NCBI RefSeq assembly: GCF_030817655.1
Contig: NZ_JAUSZM010000003.1
Span: 9,238,001-9,302,000, forward strand
Direction of reading: 5' to 3'
Length of the DNA stretch: 64,000 nt
Origin: Streptomyces sp. V4I2
Lineage (GTDB): Bacteria > Actinomycetota > Actinomycetes > Streptomycetales > Streptomycetaceae
Within the stretch, counting starts at the first letter, position 1, and each line of letters starts with the position of its first letter. The notes under the pieces are model-generated. The model did not search any database. It worked only from the letters and a program-made list of their open reading frames with translations, and was not told where the DNA came from. This document shows, one piece after another, positions 10,239 through 18,575 of the stretch. The position numbers were made by a program, and so were the translations under genes.

Positions 10239-11453
10239 TCAGAACCGCGCCCCGATGCTCGCCCCGTTCCGCGGGACGAGGAACGACGGCGCCGACGGCA
10301 GGGAACCGTCCGCCGCCCGGGCGCCCGTGAGGGGCGCGGGGTCCGTGCACAGGACCGAGGCGGCGTTCCAAGTGCCGCCGAGGTTCCAGGAGTTGCCGGT
10401 GGAGACGGTCGCCGACCCGAGCGCCACGGCACGGGCGTCGGCCACGGACAGGTTGGCGGTCAGGACGGCCTTGCCGCCCGAGACGTCCACGTCGAAGCCC
10501 GTACCCGCGTTGCCATAGGTGGAGTTGCGGGTCAGAGCGAGGGCACCGGCGTTGCTGTTGTCCGTGATGCCGTGCGCCGCGTTCTGGAACGAGACACTGT
10601 TGCGGAGGGTGTGGGCCACCGCGGGCGCCGGGCTGCCGCCGCCGAGCTTGAAGCCGTTGCCGTCGCCCGCGAAGTCCGGGAAGCCCCAGCGGTTGAAGCC
10701 GTTGCCGTACGCGACCGTGTTCTCGACGACGACCGGCGAGGTGAACTTCCAGTTGTCGAAGCCGTCGTCGACGTTGTTCCACAGCCGGGCGCCGCGCACC
10801 ACGTTGCCCGTTCCGGTGCCCTCCTTGATGGCGAGGCCGTCCGCGCTCTCGCCGTTCTTGCGCGGGTCGCGGTTGGCGTAACTGTCCAGGTTCAGGATCT
10901 GGTTGTTGCTGGAGGCGCCCTGGAGCTGGAAGCCGGACTCGTAGTTGTCGTGGGTCTTCAGCCGCGCGAAGACATTGCCGTTGCAGCCGTCGCAGTACAC
11001 GCCGTACGGGCCGTTCACGATCTCCAGGTCCGAGATCCGCCAGTACGACGCCTCCTGGTGGATCGCCCCGCGATCGGGCCGCGCGATGCTCCCGCCGACG
11101 GGGGTGTGGCTCGCGGGCAGCTGCTCGCCGTCGATGACGACCCGCTCGCCCTGGTAGGCGCCGAGGGTGATGGGCGCGGAGGCGGTGCCCGAGGTGGTGA
11201 TGGTGATGTTGTCGGTGAGGGGGTACGTGCCGCCGCGCACGGCGATGGTGTCGCCGGGGGCGGCCAGGTCGACGGCCCGCTGAACGGTCCGCAGGGGCTG
11301 TGCGAGGGTCCCCGGTGCGGAGTCGTTGCCGCTCGTGGCGACGATCAGGGTCCTCGGGGCGGCCGATGCCGTGCCGGCCGGACCTAATGTCCCCAGCAGT
11401 GCCGCGCTCACCAGTGCCGCCGTCCAGATCGCTGTGCTGCGCCTGTCGCGCAT
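10239..11453 (-). CDS. Secreted right-handed beta-helix protein, pectate-lyase-like
   Basis: A 404-residue exported protein, probably a polysaccharide lyase of the PL9-like group. A Sec signal peptide runs to about residue 32 (AALVSAALLGTLGPAGTASA). Next is the usual beta-helix entry (VATSGNDSAPGTLAQPLRTVQRAVD). Further on come parallel beta-helix coils with DGFDNWKF and GDGNGFKLGGG, which resemble PL9 active-site coils. AGGAG precedes the ATG at 11453; an upstream start would place ten extra residues before the signal. Substrate is inferred only. Confidence 0.8.
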   Translation of the reverse strand: MRDRRSTAIWTAALVSAALLGTLGPAGTASAAPRTLIVATSGNDSAPGTLAQPLRTVQRAVDLAAPGDTIAVRGGTYPLTDNITITTSGTASAPITLGAYQGERVVIDGEQLPASHTPVGGSIARPDRGAIHQEASYWRISDLEIVNGPYGVYCDGCNGNVFARLKTHDNYESGFQLQGASSNNQILNLDSYANRDPRKNGESADGLAIKEGTGTGNVVRGARLWNNVDDGFDNWKFTSPVVVENTVAYGNGFNRWGFPDFAGDGNGFKLGGGSPAPAVAHTLRNSVSFQNAAHGITDNSNAGALALTRNSTYGNAGTGFDVDVSGGKAVLTANLSVADARAVALGSATVSTGNSWNLGGTWNAASVLCTDPAPLTGARAADGSLPSAPSFLVPRNGASIGARF

Positions 11454-11551
11454 GAGGTCTCCTGCCCTTGCCGTGCGTGCCATGTCGCACAGCAGTGGCC
11501 GCCCGGGGCGCGAAGGTTGCCGGGTGTTGCCGGGTGTCTAGGGTGGAGTGC

Positions 11552-12043
11552 GTGACCGACAGCAACAGCCTCCCGCTCGCCGTGTTCGACCTGGACAACA
11601 CCCTCGCCGACACCGCCCACCGGCAGCGGTTCCTGGAGACCAAGCCCCGTGACTGGGACGGGTTCTTCGCGGCCGCGCCGCAGGATCCGCCGATCGCCCA
11701 GGGCATCGCACTGGTCCTGGACAGCGCGCGGGAGTGCGAGGTCGTCTACCTCACCGGGCGGCCCGAGCGCTGCCGGCGCGACACGCTCGCCTGGCTCGCC
11801 GCGCAGGGGCTGCCCGAGGGGCGCGTGTACATGCGGCGCAACGACGACCGCAGGCCCGCCCGGCGCACCAAGCTGGAGATCCTCCGCCGGCTCGCCCGCA
11901 CCCGTGAGATCCGGGTGCTGGTGGACGACGACGAGCTGGTGTGCGAGGACGCCGAACGGGCCGGGTTCAGGGTCGTACGGGCGCGCTGGGCCGCCCAGTC
12001 CGCGGAGCTGAAGGTGGCGCAGGAGCGGGAGGGCCGGACCTGA
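11552..12043 (+). CDS. HAD superfamily phosphatase (polynucleotide-kinase phosphatase type)
   Basis: A 163-residue HAD hydrolase. Motif I is VFDLDNTLAD near residue 11, motif II is YLTGRPERCRRDT, and the acidic VDDDE motif lies near residue 130. The compact form with RRNDDRRPARRTKLEIL resembles the phosphatase half of phage-type polynucleotide kinases. Substrate is unknown. The GTG at 11552 follows GGTGGAG. It ends convergent with dodecin, with a ten-base-pair hairpin just after its stop. Confidence 0.82.
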   Translation: MTDSNSLPLAVFDLDNTLADTAHRQRFLETKPRDWDGFFAAAPQDPPIAQGIALVLDSARECEVVYLTGRPERCRRDTLAWLAAQGLPEGRVYMRRNDDRRPARRTKLEILRRLARTREIRVLVDDDELVCEDAERAGFRVVRARWAAQSAELKVAQEREGRT

Positions 12044-12069
12044 GGCTCCGGCGAGGGAACGCCGGGGCC
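12044..12069. terminator. Hairpin between HAD phosphatase and dodecin genes
   Basis: GGCTCCGGCG and CGCCGGGGCC pair over ten bases (one G-U wobble) around the loop AGGGAA, immediately after the HAD stop. No T tract follows, as is common for Streptomyces terminators. It could serve both convergent genes. Confidence 0.6.
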
Positions 12070-12094
12070 GTCGGTCCGACCGCCGGCCCGGCCT

Positions 12095-12310
12095 CTACTC
12101 CGACTCCTCCAGGCGGAAGCCGACCTTCAGGCCGACCTGCCAGTGCGCGACCTCCCCGTCCTCGATCTGGCCCCGCACCTGGGTGATCTCGAACCAGTCG
12201 AGGTTGCGGAGGGTCTGCGAGGCACGGGAGATGCCGTTGCGTACGGCCTGGTCGACGCCCTCGGGCGAGGTGCCGACGATCTCGGTCACCCGGTACGTGT
12301 GGTTCGACAT
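12095..12310 (-). CDS. Dodecin family flavin-binding protein
   Basis: A 71-residue protein matching dodecin along its whole length: HTYRVTEIVGTS at the start, the EGVDQAVRNGISRAS helix, a central LDWFEITQVRG strand with the flavin-stacking tryptophan, and HWQVGLKVGFRLEE at the end. Dodecins form hollow dodecamers that store and protect flavins. It is a single gene between two hairpins and convergent with the HAD phosphatase. Confidence 0.93.
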   Translation of the reverse strand: MSNHTYRVTEIVGTSPEGVDQAVRNGISRASQTLRNLDWFEITQVRGQIEDGEVAHWQVGLKVGFRLEESE

Positions 12311-12398
12311 GCGGGGCTCCTCTCCGCGGTGACGGCGGTGTCACCGGTGTCGGGCGCGTCGGGGCGCGTCTGGGCGCGCCCTGGCGCGTCACTCCACC

Positions 12399-12439
12399 GT
12401 GCCCCAAGCCGCGGCGGAGCGCGAGACGGCTTGGGGCAC
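12399..12439 (-). terminator. Strong hairpin terminator of the egt operon
   Basis: GTGCCCCAAGCCG (12399-12411) and CGGCTTGGGGCAC (12427-12439) are exact inverted repeats of 13 bases with a 15-base loop. The hairpin starts six bases beyond the egtD stop on the minus strand. It is the strongest simple stem-loop I found in the window. Confidence 0.85.
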
Positions 12440-12444
12440 ACACG

Positions 12445-13407
12445 TCACCGCGCCACGCTGAGCGACAGCGCGAACCGGCCCTCCTCGTCCGTCCACCAGT
12501 GGGCCAGGTCGAGACCCGCCGCGGACAGTTCGGCGCGCACGCCCTCCTTGCGGAACTTGGCCGACACCTCGGTGCGCAGTTCCTCGCCCGCCGCGAAGTC
12601 GACCGCCAGGTCGAGCGCCGGAATCTTCGCGGTCTGTGCCGTACGGGAGCGCAGCCGCATCTCTATCCACTCGTGCTCGGCGTCCCACAGGGCCACGTGG
12701 TCGAAGGCCGCGGGGTCGAAGTCGGCACCCAGCTCGCGGTTGACGACGGTCAGGACGTTCTTGTTGAACGCGGCCGTCACCCCGGCCGCGTCGTCGTACG
12801 CCCTGACCAGCACCTTCTCGTCCTTGACCAGGTCCGTGCCGAGGAGCAGGGCGTCGCCCGGGGAGAGCAGGGCACGTACGGAGGCCAGGAACGCGGCCCG
12901 CTCGACCGGCAGGAGGTTGCCGATCGTGCCGCCGAGGAACGCCAGCAGCCGCGGGCCGGGCGTGTCCGGCAGGGTCAGCCGCGCGGTGAAGTCGGCGATG
13001 AGGGCGTGCACCTGGAGACCGGGGTGCTCGTCGATGAGCGCGTGCCCGGCCTGGGTGAGGGCGCTCTCGCTGACGTCGACCGGGACGTACGCGCGCAGGT
13101 CGGTGCAGGCGTCGATGAGGTGGCGCGTCTTCTCCGAGGAGCCGGAGCCCAGCTCGATCAGGGTGTGGGCGCGCGTCGCCGCCGCGATCTCCCCGGAGCG
13201 GGCGACGAGGATCTCCCGCTCGGCGCGGGTCGGGTAGTACTCGGGCAGTTCGGTGATCTGCTCGAACAGCTCGCTGCCGTGGGCGTCGTAGAACCACTTC
13301 GGCGGCAGTGTCTTGGGGGTGTGGGTCAGGCCCTGGAGGACGTCGGCGCGCAGGGCGGCGTCCGTGGCGTCCTCGGGCAGGGTGCGGGTGAGAAGGAACG
13401 GACTCAC
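12445..13407 (-). CDS. egtD: L-histidine N-alpha-methyltransferase EgtD
   Basis: SAM-dependent enzyme that trimethylates histidine to hercynine, the first committed ergothioneine step. The 320 residues include PPKWFYDAHGSELFEQITELPEYY at the start, the SAM loop ELGSGSSEKT, LAFLGGTIGN and LGTDLVKDEKVLVRAYDDAAGVTAAFNKNVL, all typical of EgtD. The start is a GTG at 13407 with AGGAG before it. It overlaps the egtC stop (GTGA), so it is the last gene of a tightly coupled operon. Confidence 0.95.
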   Translation of the reverse strand: MSPFLLTRTLPEDATDAALRADVLQGLTHTPKTLPPKWFYDAHGSELFEQITELPEYYPTRAEREILVARSGEIAAATRAHTLIELGSGSSEKTRHLIDACTDLRAYVPVDVSESALTQAGHALIDEHPGLQVHALIADFTARLTLPDTPGPRLLAFLGGTIGNLLPVERAAFLASVRALLSPGDALLLGTDLVKDEKVLVRAYDDAAGVTAAFNKNVLTVVNRELGADFDPAAFDHVALWDAEHEWIEMRLRSRTAQTAKIPALDLAVDFAAGEELRTEVSAKFRKEGVRAELSAAGLDLAHWWTDEEGRFALSLSVAR

Positions 13408-14195
13408 GTGCGGGGCTCCTTCGGAAGTGCGGGGGCCAGTGCGTCGCTCGGCTCCTTGAGCGGGGTGAGCAGCACGTCGGTGCGGCTCGCGGCGAGCAGG
13501 GTGCGGTCGGGGACCTCCTGCCAGTGCGGGTCGTCGTCGTAGGGCTCGGAGGCCACGACCGTGCGGCGGCCGGGCTCCGAGAGGTACCAGAGGGTGTCGC
13601 CCCAGGCCGTCGCCGTGATGCTCTCGCCGTTGGTCAGCAGCAGGTTGAGCCGGGAGCCGGGGGCCGCCGCGGCGACCTCCAGGACGGTTTCGGCGAGCGC
13701 CTGGCCCGCCTCGTCGCCCTCGCGCAGCCGGGCCAGGACCAGCGCCCACACGAGCGCCGAGTCGTTGCGCGCCTCCAGCGACAGCACGTCCGTGGCCGGC
13801 AGGCCCGCCACGAGGGGTGCCAGCGAACCCGGCCAGCCCGTGACCGCACCGTTGTGGCTGAACAGCCATGGGCCGGTGGCGAACGGTGCCGCCGCGGCCT
13901 CCGCGTCCGCGCCCGCCAGGGTGGCGTCCCGTACGGCGGCGAGCACGGCCCCCGAGCGGACCACCCTCGCCAGGTCGGCGAGGGACTGGTCCGCCCAGAT
14001 GGGCCCGGCCCGGCGGTAGCGGGCCGGTACGGCGTCACCGTCGGCGTACCAACCGACGCCGAAACCGTCGGCGTTGACCGTCCCGTACCGTTGCCGCCTC
14101 GGCGCCCACGACTGCCGGTACAGGCTGTGCGGCGGCTCGACGAGGATCCGGCCGAGCGGCTCCGGCGGGCCCAGATACGCCAGATGACGGCACAT
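13404..14195 (-). CDS. egtC: Gamma-glutamyl-hercynylcysteine sulfoxide hydrolase EgtC
   Basis: Class II glutamine amidotransferase fold that removes glutamate from the hercynine sulfoxide conjugate in ergothioneine synthesis. The catalytic nucleophile is Cys2 in MCRHLAYLGPP once the initiator is removed. RRQRYGTVNADGFGVGWY and LFSHNGAVTGW follow as family motifs. It is 263 residues. The longer upstream frame overlaps egtB and lacks similarity, so the ATG at 14195, overlapping the egtB stop, is chosen. Confidence 0.94.
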   Translation of the reverse strand: MCRHLAYLGPPEPLGRILVEPPHSLYRQSWAPRRQRYGTVNADGFGVGWYADGDAVPARYRRAGPIWADQSLADLARVVRSGAVLAAVRDATLAGADAEAAAAPFATGPWLFSHNGAVTGWPGSLAPLVAGLPATDVLSLEARNDSALVWALVLARLREGDEAGQALAETVLEVAAAAPGSRLNLLLTNGESITATAWGDTLWYLSEPGRRTVVASEPYDDDPHWQEVPDRTLLAASRTDVLLTPLKEPSDALAPALPKEPRT

Positions 14196-15535
14196 CAGAC
14201 GGCTCCCGAACGGGCCGTGCGGAACCCGGAGAAGATCTGCCGGCGGATCGGGTAGTCCCAGTTGCGGAACGTGCCCCGGCAGGCCACCGCGTCCACGGCG
14301 AACGAGCCGCCGCGCAGCACCTTGTGGTCGGGGCCGAAGAAGACCTCCGAGTACTCCTTGTACGGGAACGCCTGGAACCCCGGGTACGGCAGGAAGTCGC
14401 TCGCCGTCCACTCCCACACGTCACCGATCAACTGCCGTACGCCGAGCGGGGATTCGCCCTCCGGGTAGCTGCCGGCCGGCGCCGGGCGCAGATGCCGCTG
14501 GCCCAGGTTGGCGTGCTCGGGCCCCGGGTCGGCGTCGCCCCACGGGTAGCGCGTCGAGCGGTCGCCGGCCGGGTCGTGCCGGGCCGCCTTCTCCCACTCG
14601 GCCTCGGTGGGCAGCCGGCGCCCGGCCCAGCGGGCGTACGCGTCGGCCTCGTACCAGCACACGTGCAGGACCGGCTCCTCGGGCGGGACGACCTCGGTCA
14701 CGCCGAAGCGGCGCCGCAGCCACTGCCTGCCGTCACGGCGCCAGTACAGCGGCGCGTGGATGGAGTGCTGCCGGATGTGGGCCCAGCCCGCCGCCGTCCA
14801 CCAGCGCTCGTCGTCGTAGCCGCCGTCCTCGATGAACGCCTGGTAGGCGCCGTTCGTCACCGGAGTCGTGTCGATGTGGAACGGCGCCACCTCGCGCGGG
14901 TGCGCCGGGCGTTCGTTGTCCAGTGCCCACGGCTCGGAGGACGTGCCCATCATGAACGGGCCGCCGGGGACCAGGACTTCGGCCGGGCCGGTGTACAGCG
15001 GCACCGGGTCCGGGTCCGGGGCGGTCAGGGCCTGCGGGCCTCTGCGGAGCTGATGGGTGATCAGCATCGTCTCGTCGTGCTGCTGTTCGTGCTGCGCGAT
15101 CATCCCGAAGGCGAAGCCCGCCTCCGTCAGCCGCGTCCCGTGGAACGCGGTGCGCTCCAGTACGTCCAGCACCCGGCCGCGTACGTCCGCCGCGTACGAG
15201 CGGGCCTCGGCGGGCGCCAGCAGGGGCAGCGAGGGGCGCTCGGAACGCGGGTGCTCGAAGGCGTCGTAGATGCTGTCGATCTCGGGCCGTATCGCCTCCT
15301 GCCCGGCGACGGTCCGCAGCAGCCACTGTTCCTCCTGGTTGCCTATGTGGGCGAGGTCCCACACGAGCGGCGACATCAGCGGCGAGTGCTGCGCGGTCAG
15401 GTCCGGCTCCTCCACGCAGCTGGTGAGCAGGGTGGTGCGCTCCCGGGCGGTGACGAGGGTGCTCAGCGCCCGGTCGCGGAAGGCCTCGGCGTCGTGGGAG
15501 GCGTCGGCGTCGAGGGAGGGGGCGGGGTCGGTCAT
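14195..15535 (-). CDS. egtB: Hercynine oxygenase EgtB
   Basis: Non-haem iron sulfoxide synthase joining hercynine to gamma-glutamylcysteine with O2. The 446-residue protein has an N-terminal DinB-like domain carrying the iron ligands. One is the early histidine in LAHIGNQEEQW and the others are the HEQQHDE motif. A C-terminal formylglycine-generating-enzyme/C-type-lectin-like domain follows with GGPFMMGT, RRLPTEAEWEKAARHD and VLRGGSF. The stop overlaps the egtC start by one base, and its ATG overlaps the egtA stop by four bases. Confidence 0.95.
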   Translation of the reverse strand: MTDPAPSLDADASHDAEAFRDRALSTLVTARERTTLLTSCVEEPDLTAQHSPLMSPLVWDLAHIGNQEEQWLLRTVAGQEAIRPEIDSIYDAFEHPRSERPSLPLLAPAEARSYAADVRGRVLDVLERTAFHGTRLTEAGFAFGMIAQHEQQHDETMLITHQLRRGPQALTAPDPDPVPLYTGPAEVLVPGGPFMMGTSSEPWALDNERPAHPREVAPFHIDTTPVTNGAYQAFIEDGGYDDERWWTAAGWAHIRQHSIHAPLYWRRDGRQWLRRRFGVTEVVPPEEPVLHVCWYEADAYARWAGRRLPTEAEWEKAARHDPAGDRSTRYPWGDADPGPEHANLGQRHLRPAPAGSYPEGESPLGVRQLIGDVWEWTASDFLPYPGFQAFPYKEYSEVFFGPDHKVLRGGSFAVDAVACRGTFRNWDYPIRRQIFSGFRTARSGAV

Positions 15536-16932
15536 GTGCGGATGTCCTTCCCGTGGGCGGTGGGCGTCTCCCCGGTGGCGTGCTGCCGGGACCGGGGGTG
15601 GTCCGTACCGCGCAGGTGTCGGTCCGTGTCGCGCGGGTGTCGGCCCGTGTCGCGCGGGCTCTGGTCCGTGTCGCGCATGTGGTCGAGCAGGTCGTCGGCG
15701 GGGCAGCGGCCGGGAACCACAAACCGGTCCCGGTACTCCCGCACGGCGTCGACGACCTCGGTGGTGGCGCCGAGCCGGGGCAGGGCCTCCAGGGCGACCG
15801 CGAAACAGGCGACGGCCGCCTCGTGCAACTCGGGGTCGTTCAGGCCGCGGTGGGCGGCTTCGGTCCACAGCGGATTGTGCGGCGCGGGCAGCGACAGGGA
15901 CCGCTCGGCCAGCGGCTTCACGATCCGGTAGGCGGTCTCGGCGGCCTCCGGGTCGTCGAAGAGCGCCGTCGTCACCGCCAGCGGCACGATCCAGCCGTCG
16001 TCGCCGGGCTGGGCGTCGATCATGCGCAGTTCGAGATGCCCGCGGGGTCTGACCGGCGGGAACAGCGTGCTGATGTGGTAGTCGAGATCCTCCCGGGTCG
16101 GCGGCTCGGGCGCCCCCGACCTGGTCCACTCCCGGAACGTCAGCCCCTCGGGCACGTCCCACGGGCCGCCGTCGCGGCGTACGCACATCACCGGGGCGTC
16201 CAGCACATGCCGGGCCCAGGCGGTGCGCGGATCCACGTCGAGCGGGGGAGCGCCCGCCCGGCCGGCGCCTATCTCCATCCACAGCAGCTGCCGGCTGGAC
16301 AGCCAGCCGGTGGGCTCGTGTCCGGCCGCGGGGGAGTTCGCGAACGCGGCCACCAGGACCGCGCCCAGCTGGTGCGCCAGCCACCAGCGCCGCCCGAGAC
16401 CGAGCGGACCGGGCTCCTCGTGACCGGCGTCCAGGCAGACCTGGACGGAGGCGGAGGTGCACATCATGGCGCGGCCGGCCGGGCCGGTGCGGTCGAGGCA
16501 GGCCTCCATGGCGTCGTAGCGCGGCTCGCGCAGGAACCTGCGGGGCGTGTGCCAGGGATCCTGGCCGATGCCGACGAGACCGAGGCCGTCCTCGGCCAGT
16601 ACCGCACGGACGGCGGTGAGGTCGGCGGAGACGATACCGATGCACTCCATCAGGGAGGCGGCGGGCGGCGAGCTCAGTTCCAGCTGGCCGCCGGGCTCTG
16701 TGGTGAGCGCCGACCTCAGGGGCACGGTACGCAGTGCGGCGTAGGCCGCCGCGAGTCGTTCGGGTGTCACGGGGAGCTGCGGAGTGCGCAGCTCGTGGAC
16801 GAGCCATTCCACTTCGACCCCGAGTTTTCGGGGTGGACCGGTCTTGAAGCAGATGCCCCGGACCAGGGCCTCCACCTCGGCTTCGGTGACCGCGGTACGG
16901 GGCTCCGTACAGTCACTCGGCGTATCGGACAT
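15532..16932 (-). CDS. egtA: Glutamate-cysteine ligase EgtA
   Basis: ATP-dependent ligase that makes gamma-glutamylcysteine, the sulfur donor for EgtB. The 466 residues carry the GCS2-like core (LGVEVEWLVHELRTPQLPV, then ELSSPPA and MCTSASVQVCLDAG). AGGAGG is seven bases before the ATG at 16932, which excludes the longer open frame. It opens the egtABCD operon. The C-terminal 50 residues are unusual: four imperfect seven-residue repeats (RDTDQSP, RDTGRHP, RDTDRHL, RGTDHPR) follow the enzyme core and look like a recent expansion. Confidence 0.94.
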   Translation of the reverse strand: MSDTPSDCTEPRTAVTEAEVEALVRGICFKTGPPRKLGVEVEWLVHELRTPQLPVTPERLAAAYAALRTVPLRSALTTEPGGQLELSSPPAASLMECIGIVSADLTAVRAVLAEDGLGLVGIGQDPWHTPRRFLREPRYDAMEACLDRTGPAGRAMMCTSASVQVCLDAGHEEPGPLGLGRRWWLAHQLGAVLVAAFANSPAAGHEPTGWLSSRQLLWMEIGAGRAGAPPLDVDPRTAWARHVLDAPVMCVRRDGGPWDVPEGLTFREWTRSGAPEPPTREDLDYHISTLFPPVRPRGHLELRMIDAQPGDDGWIVPLAVTTALFDDPEAAETAYRIVKPLAERSLSLPAPHNPLWTEAAHRGLNDPELHEAAVACFAVALEALPRLGATTEVVDAVREYRDRFVVPGRCPADDLLDHMRDTDQSPRDTGRHPRDTDRHLRGTDHPRSRQHATGETPTAHGKDIRT

Positions 16933-17059
16933 GTCGGGATCCTCCTGAGATTCCACCATGCCGTCGGCCCGGGATCTGGTGAGGCGGGCCGACGTCACTC
17001 GTTCCACCCAAGACCCTCGCGTCCGTTCGCACAAGGGTGCACATCATCGCAATCGGGGC

Positions 17060-17125
17060 CGGAAATTTCCGTTTCCTGGGTGTTCTCCAGGAGTTTTCCG
17101 GGGGCGGACAGACCCCGGAAACTCC
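17060..17125. promoter_or_regulatory. Inverted repeats between egtA and the PARG-like gene
   Basis: The 312-base divergent gap holds a perfect 12-base palindrome CGGAAATTTCCG (17060-17071). It also holds a larger inverted repeat at 17090-17125, where GGAGTTTTCCGGGG faces CCCCGGAAACTCC with one bulged T. Further on (17172-17207) the segment GATGACGGGG(G)GA is repeated. These could be operators or transcript hairpins for the two divergent units. No factor is identified. Confidence 0.5.
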
Positions 17126-17244
17126 GTTGCACCGCAGGACCAGAATCACTCAGGATGCGTCTATGAGCACGACGGGGGAGATGACGGGGAGATGACGGGG
17201 GAGATCGCGCGGCGCGCGGTCGTGGCGCGTACGGGGGTCGCGCC

Positions 17245-18069
17245 ATGAGCGCGCGCCTGCGTGCCGTCGCGCAGCACACGGAACAGATCGTGGCGGCGGG
17301 GATCTACCGCGCCCCGGACGGCCGCGAGGTGTCCGTCGCCGCCGAGATCGAGGCGGCCCGGGACGGCACGCGGATGTACGGGCCGGAGCCGGTGCGGGTG
17401 CCGGAGATCTCCACGGCTGACACGTTGTTCCAGGTCACGGGCGAAAGCAGCCTGGAGGCGGCCCGTCGGCTGGGCGGGCGGGTGGCCGTCCTGAACTTCT
17501 CCTCGGCCCGCAATCCGGGCGGCGGCTATCTCAACGGCGCCCAGGCCCAGGAAGAGGCCCTGTGCCGGGCCTCCGCGCTGTACACCTGCCTGGTCGAGGT
17601 CCGCGAGTTCTACGACCATCACCGCACCCACCGCGACCCGTTCTACACGGATCGTGTCATCCACTCCCCGGCCGTGCCCGTCTTCCGCGACGACCGCGGC
17701 CGTCTTCTGGACGCGCCGTACACCGCCGGCTTCCTGACGGCGGCCGCACCCAACGCCGGAGTCATCGTCCGTACGGCACCGGAGCGCGTGGCCGAGCTGC
17801 CGCGAGCCCTGGCGGTACGGGCCGAGCGGGTGCTGGAGGTCGCGGCCGCCCACGGCTACCGGCGGCTGGTCCTCGGTGCGTGGGGGTGCGGGGTGTTCCA
17901 GAACGATCCGGCGCAGGTGGCGGGCGCGTTCCGGGCGCTGCTCGGCCCCGGCGGCCGGTTCGCCGGGGCCTTCGAGCACGTGGCGTTCGGAATCCTGGAC
18001 CGGACGACCGGCAACGTGGTCCGAGAGGCGTTCGTACGAGCGTTTCCGGAGCGTCAGCTCCAGCCGTAG
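17245..18069 (+). CDS. Microbial-type poly(ADP-ribose) glycohydrolase-like (TIGR02452) protein
   Basis: A 274-residue macrodomain-related protein. The PARG signature is present: NPGGGYLNGAQAQEEALCR has the GGG loop and the QEE catalytic pair. Later LGAWGCGVFQNDP and EHVAFGILD fit the TIGR02452 family. It probably removes ADP-ribose from proteins or nucleic acid in the cytoplasm. It is divergent from the ergothioneine operon. Its last 16 bases overlap the end of the convergent PemK-like gene. Function is inferred from the fold signature only. Confidence 0.83.
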   Translation: MSARLRAVAQHTEQIVAAGIYRAPDGREVSVAAEIEAARDGTRMYGPEPVRVPEISTADTLFQVTGESSLEAARRLGGRVAVLNFSSARNPGGGYLNGAQAQEEALCRASALYTCLVEVREFYDHHRTHRDPFYTDRVIHSPAVPVFRDDRGRLLDAPYTAGFLTAAAPNAGVIVRTAPERVAELPRALAVRAERVLEVAAAHGYRRLVLGAWGCGVFQNDPAQVAGAFRALLGPGGRFAGAFEHVAFGILDRTTGNVVREAFVRAFPERQLQP

Positions 18070-18500
18070 CGTTCCCCCAAGCGGTGCCGGACCAGGTTGA
18101 ACCGCATGCGGTCCAGGGCGCACGCCTCCCGGCGCATGCCGCCCTCGTGCAGGCGCAGTACGCGGTCCACGTCGACCCACGAGTCCCGCCCCGACCGGTC
18201 CCAGGGCCCGCTGCCGATCGGCACCCACTCCCGGTGGCCGTCGTGCCGCTTGCTCGACAGCTGGACGGCGAGGAAGGTGCCGCCGGCCTCGCGGGCGACG
18301 ACGAGCACGGGGCGGTCCTTGCCCCGGCCGTCGTTCTCCTCGAAGGGGACCCAGGTCCAGACGATCTCGCCGGGATCCGGGTCCCCGTCGTGCGCGGGCG
18401 AGTACTCCGTGCGCACCGGGCCCACCTCACGGGGGTCCGCCTGGGTGGTGGCGGAGGGGCCGAACCGGCCGGGGACGTTCTCATCGATAGACGCAGTCAC
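18054..18500 (-). CDS. PemK/MazF-like protein
   Basis: A 148-residue protein with a ccdB/PemK-type barrel: PGEIVWTWVPFEEND, KDRPVLVVAREAG and LAVQLSSKRHD match conserved parts of PemK-like RNases. No antitoxin gene is next to it. The N-terminal 40 residues before the domain are polar and may be disordered. In Streptomyces such proteins occur alone, so a growth-controlling toxin role is doubtful. It is convergent with and overlaps the PARG-like gene. The start is GTG at 18500. Confidence 0.7.
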   Translation of the reverse strand: MTASIDENVPGRFGPSATTQADPREVGPVRTEYSPAHDGDPDPGEIVWTWVPFEENDGRGKDRPVLVVAREAGGTFLAVQLSSKRHDGHREWVPIGSGPWDRSGRDSWVDVDRVLRLHEGGMRREACALDRMRFNLVRHRLGERYGWS

Positions 18501-18575
18501 GGGCGTAACGTTAGAGCCCGCGCCGCCGAACGTTGGAGCCCGCGTCCCCGAGCCGGTTCTCTCACCCCTCGCGCG

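Noticed and set aside
18054-18500. PemK-like gene as half of a toxin-antitoxin pair
   Set aside because: No small antitoxin gene lies on either side; the neighbours are the PARG-like and flotillin genes.
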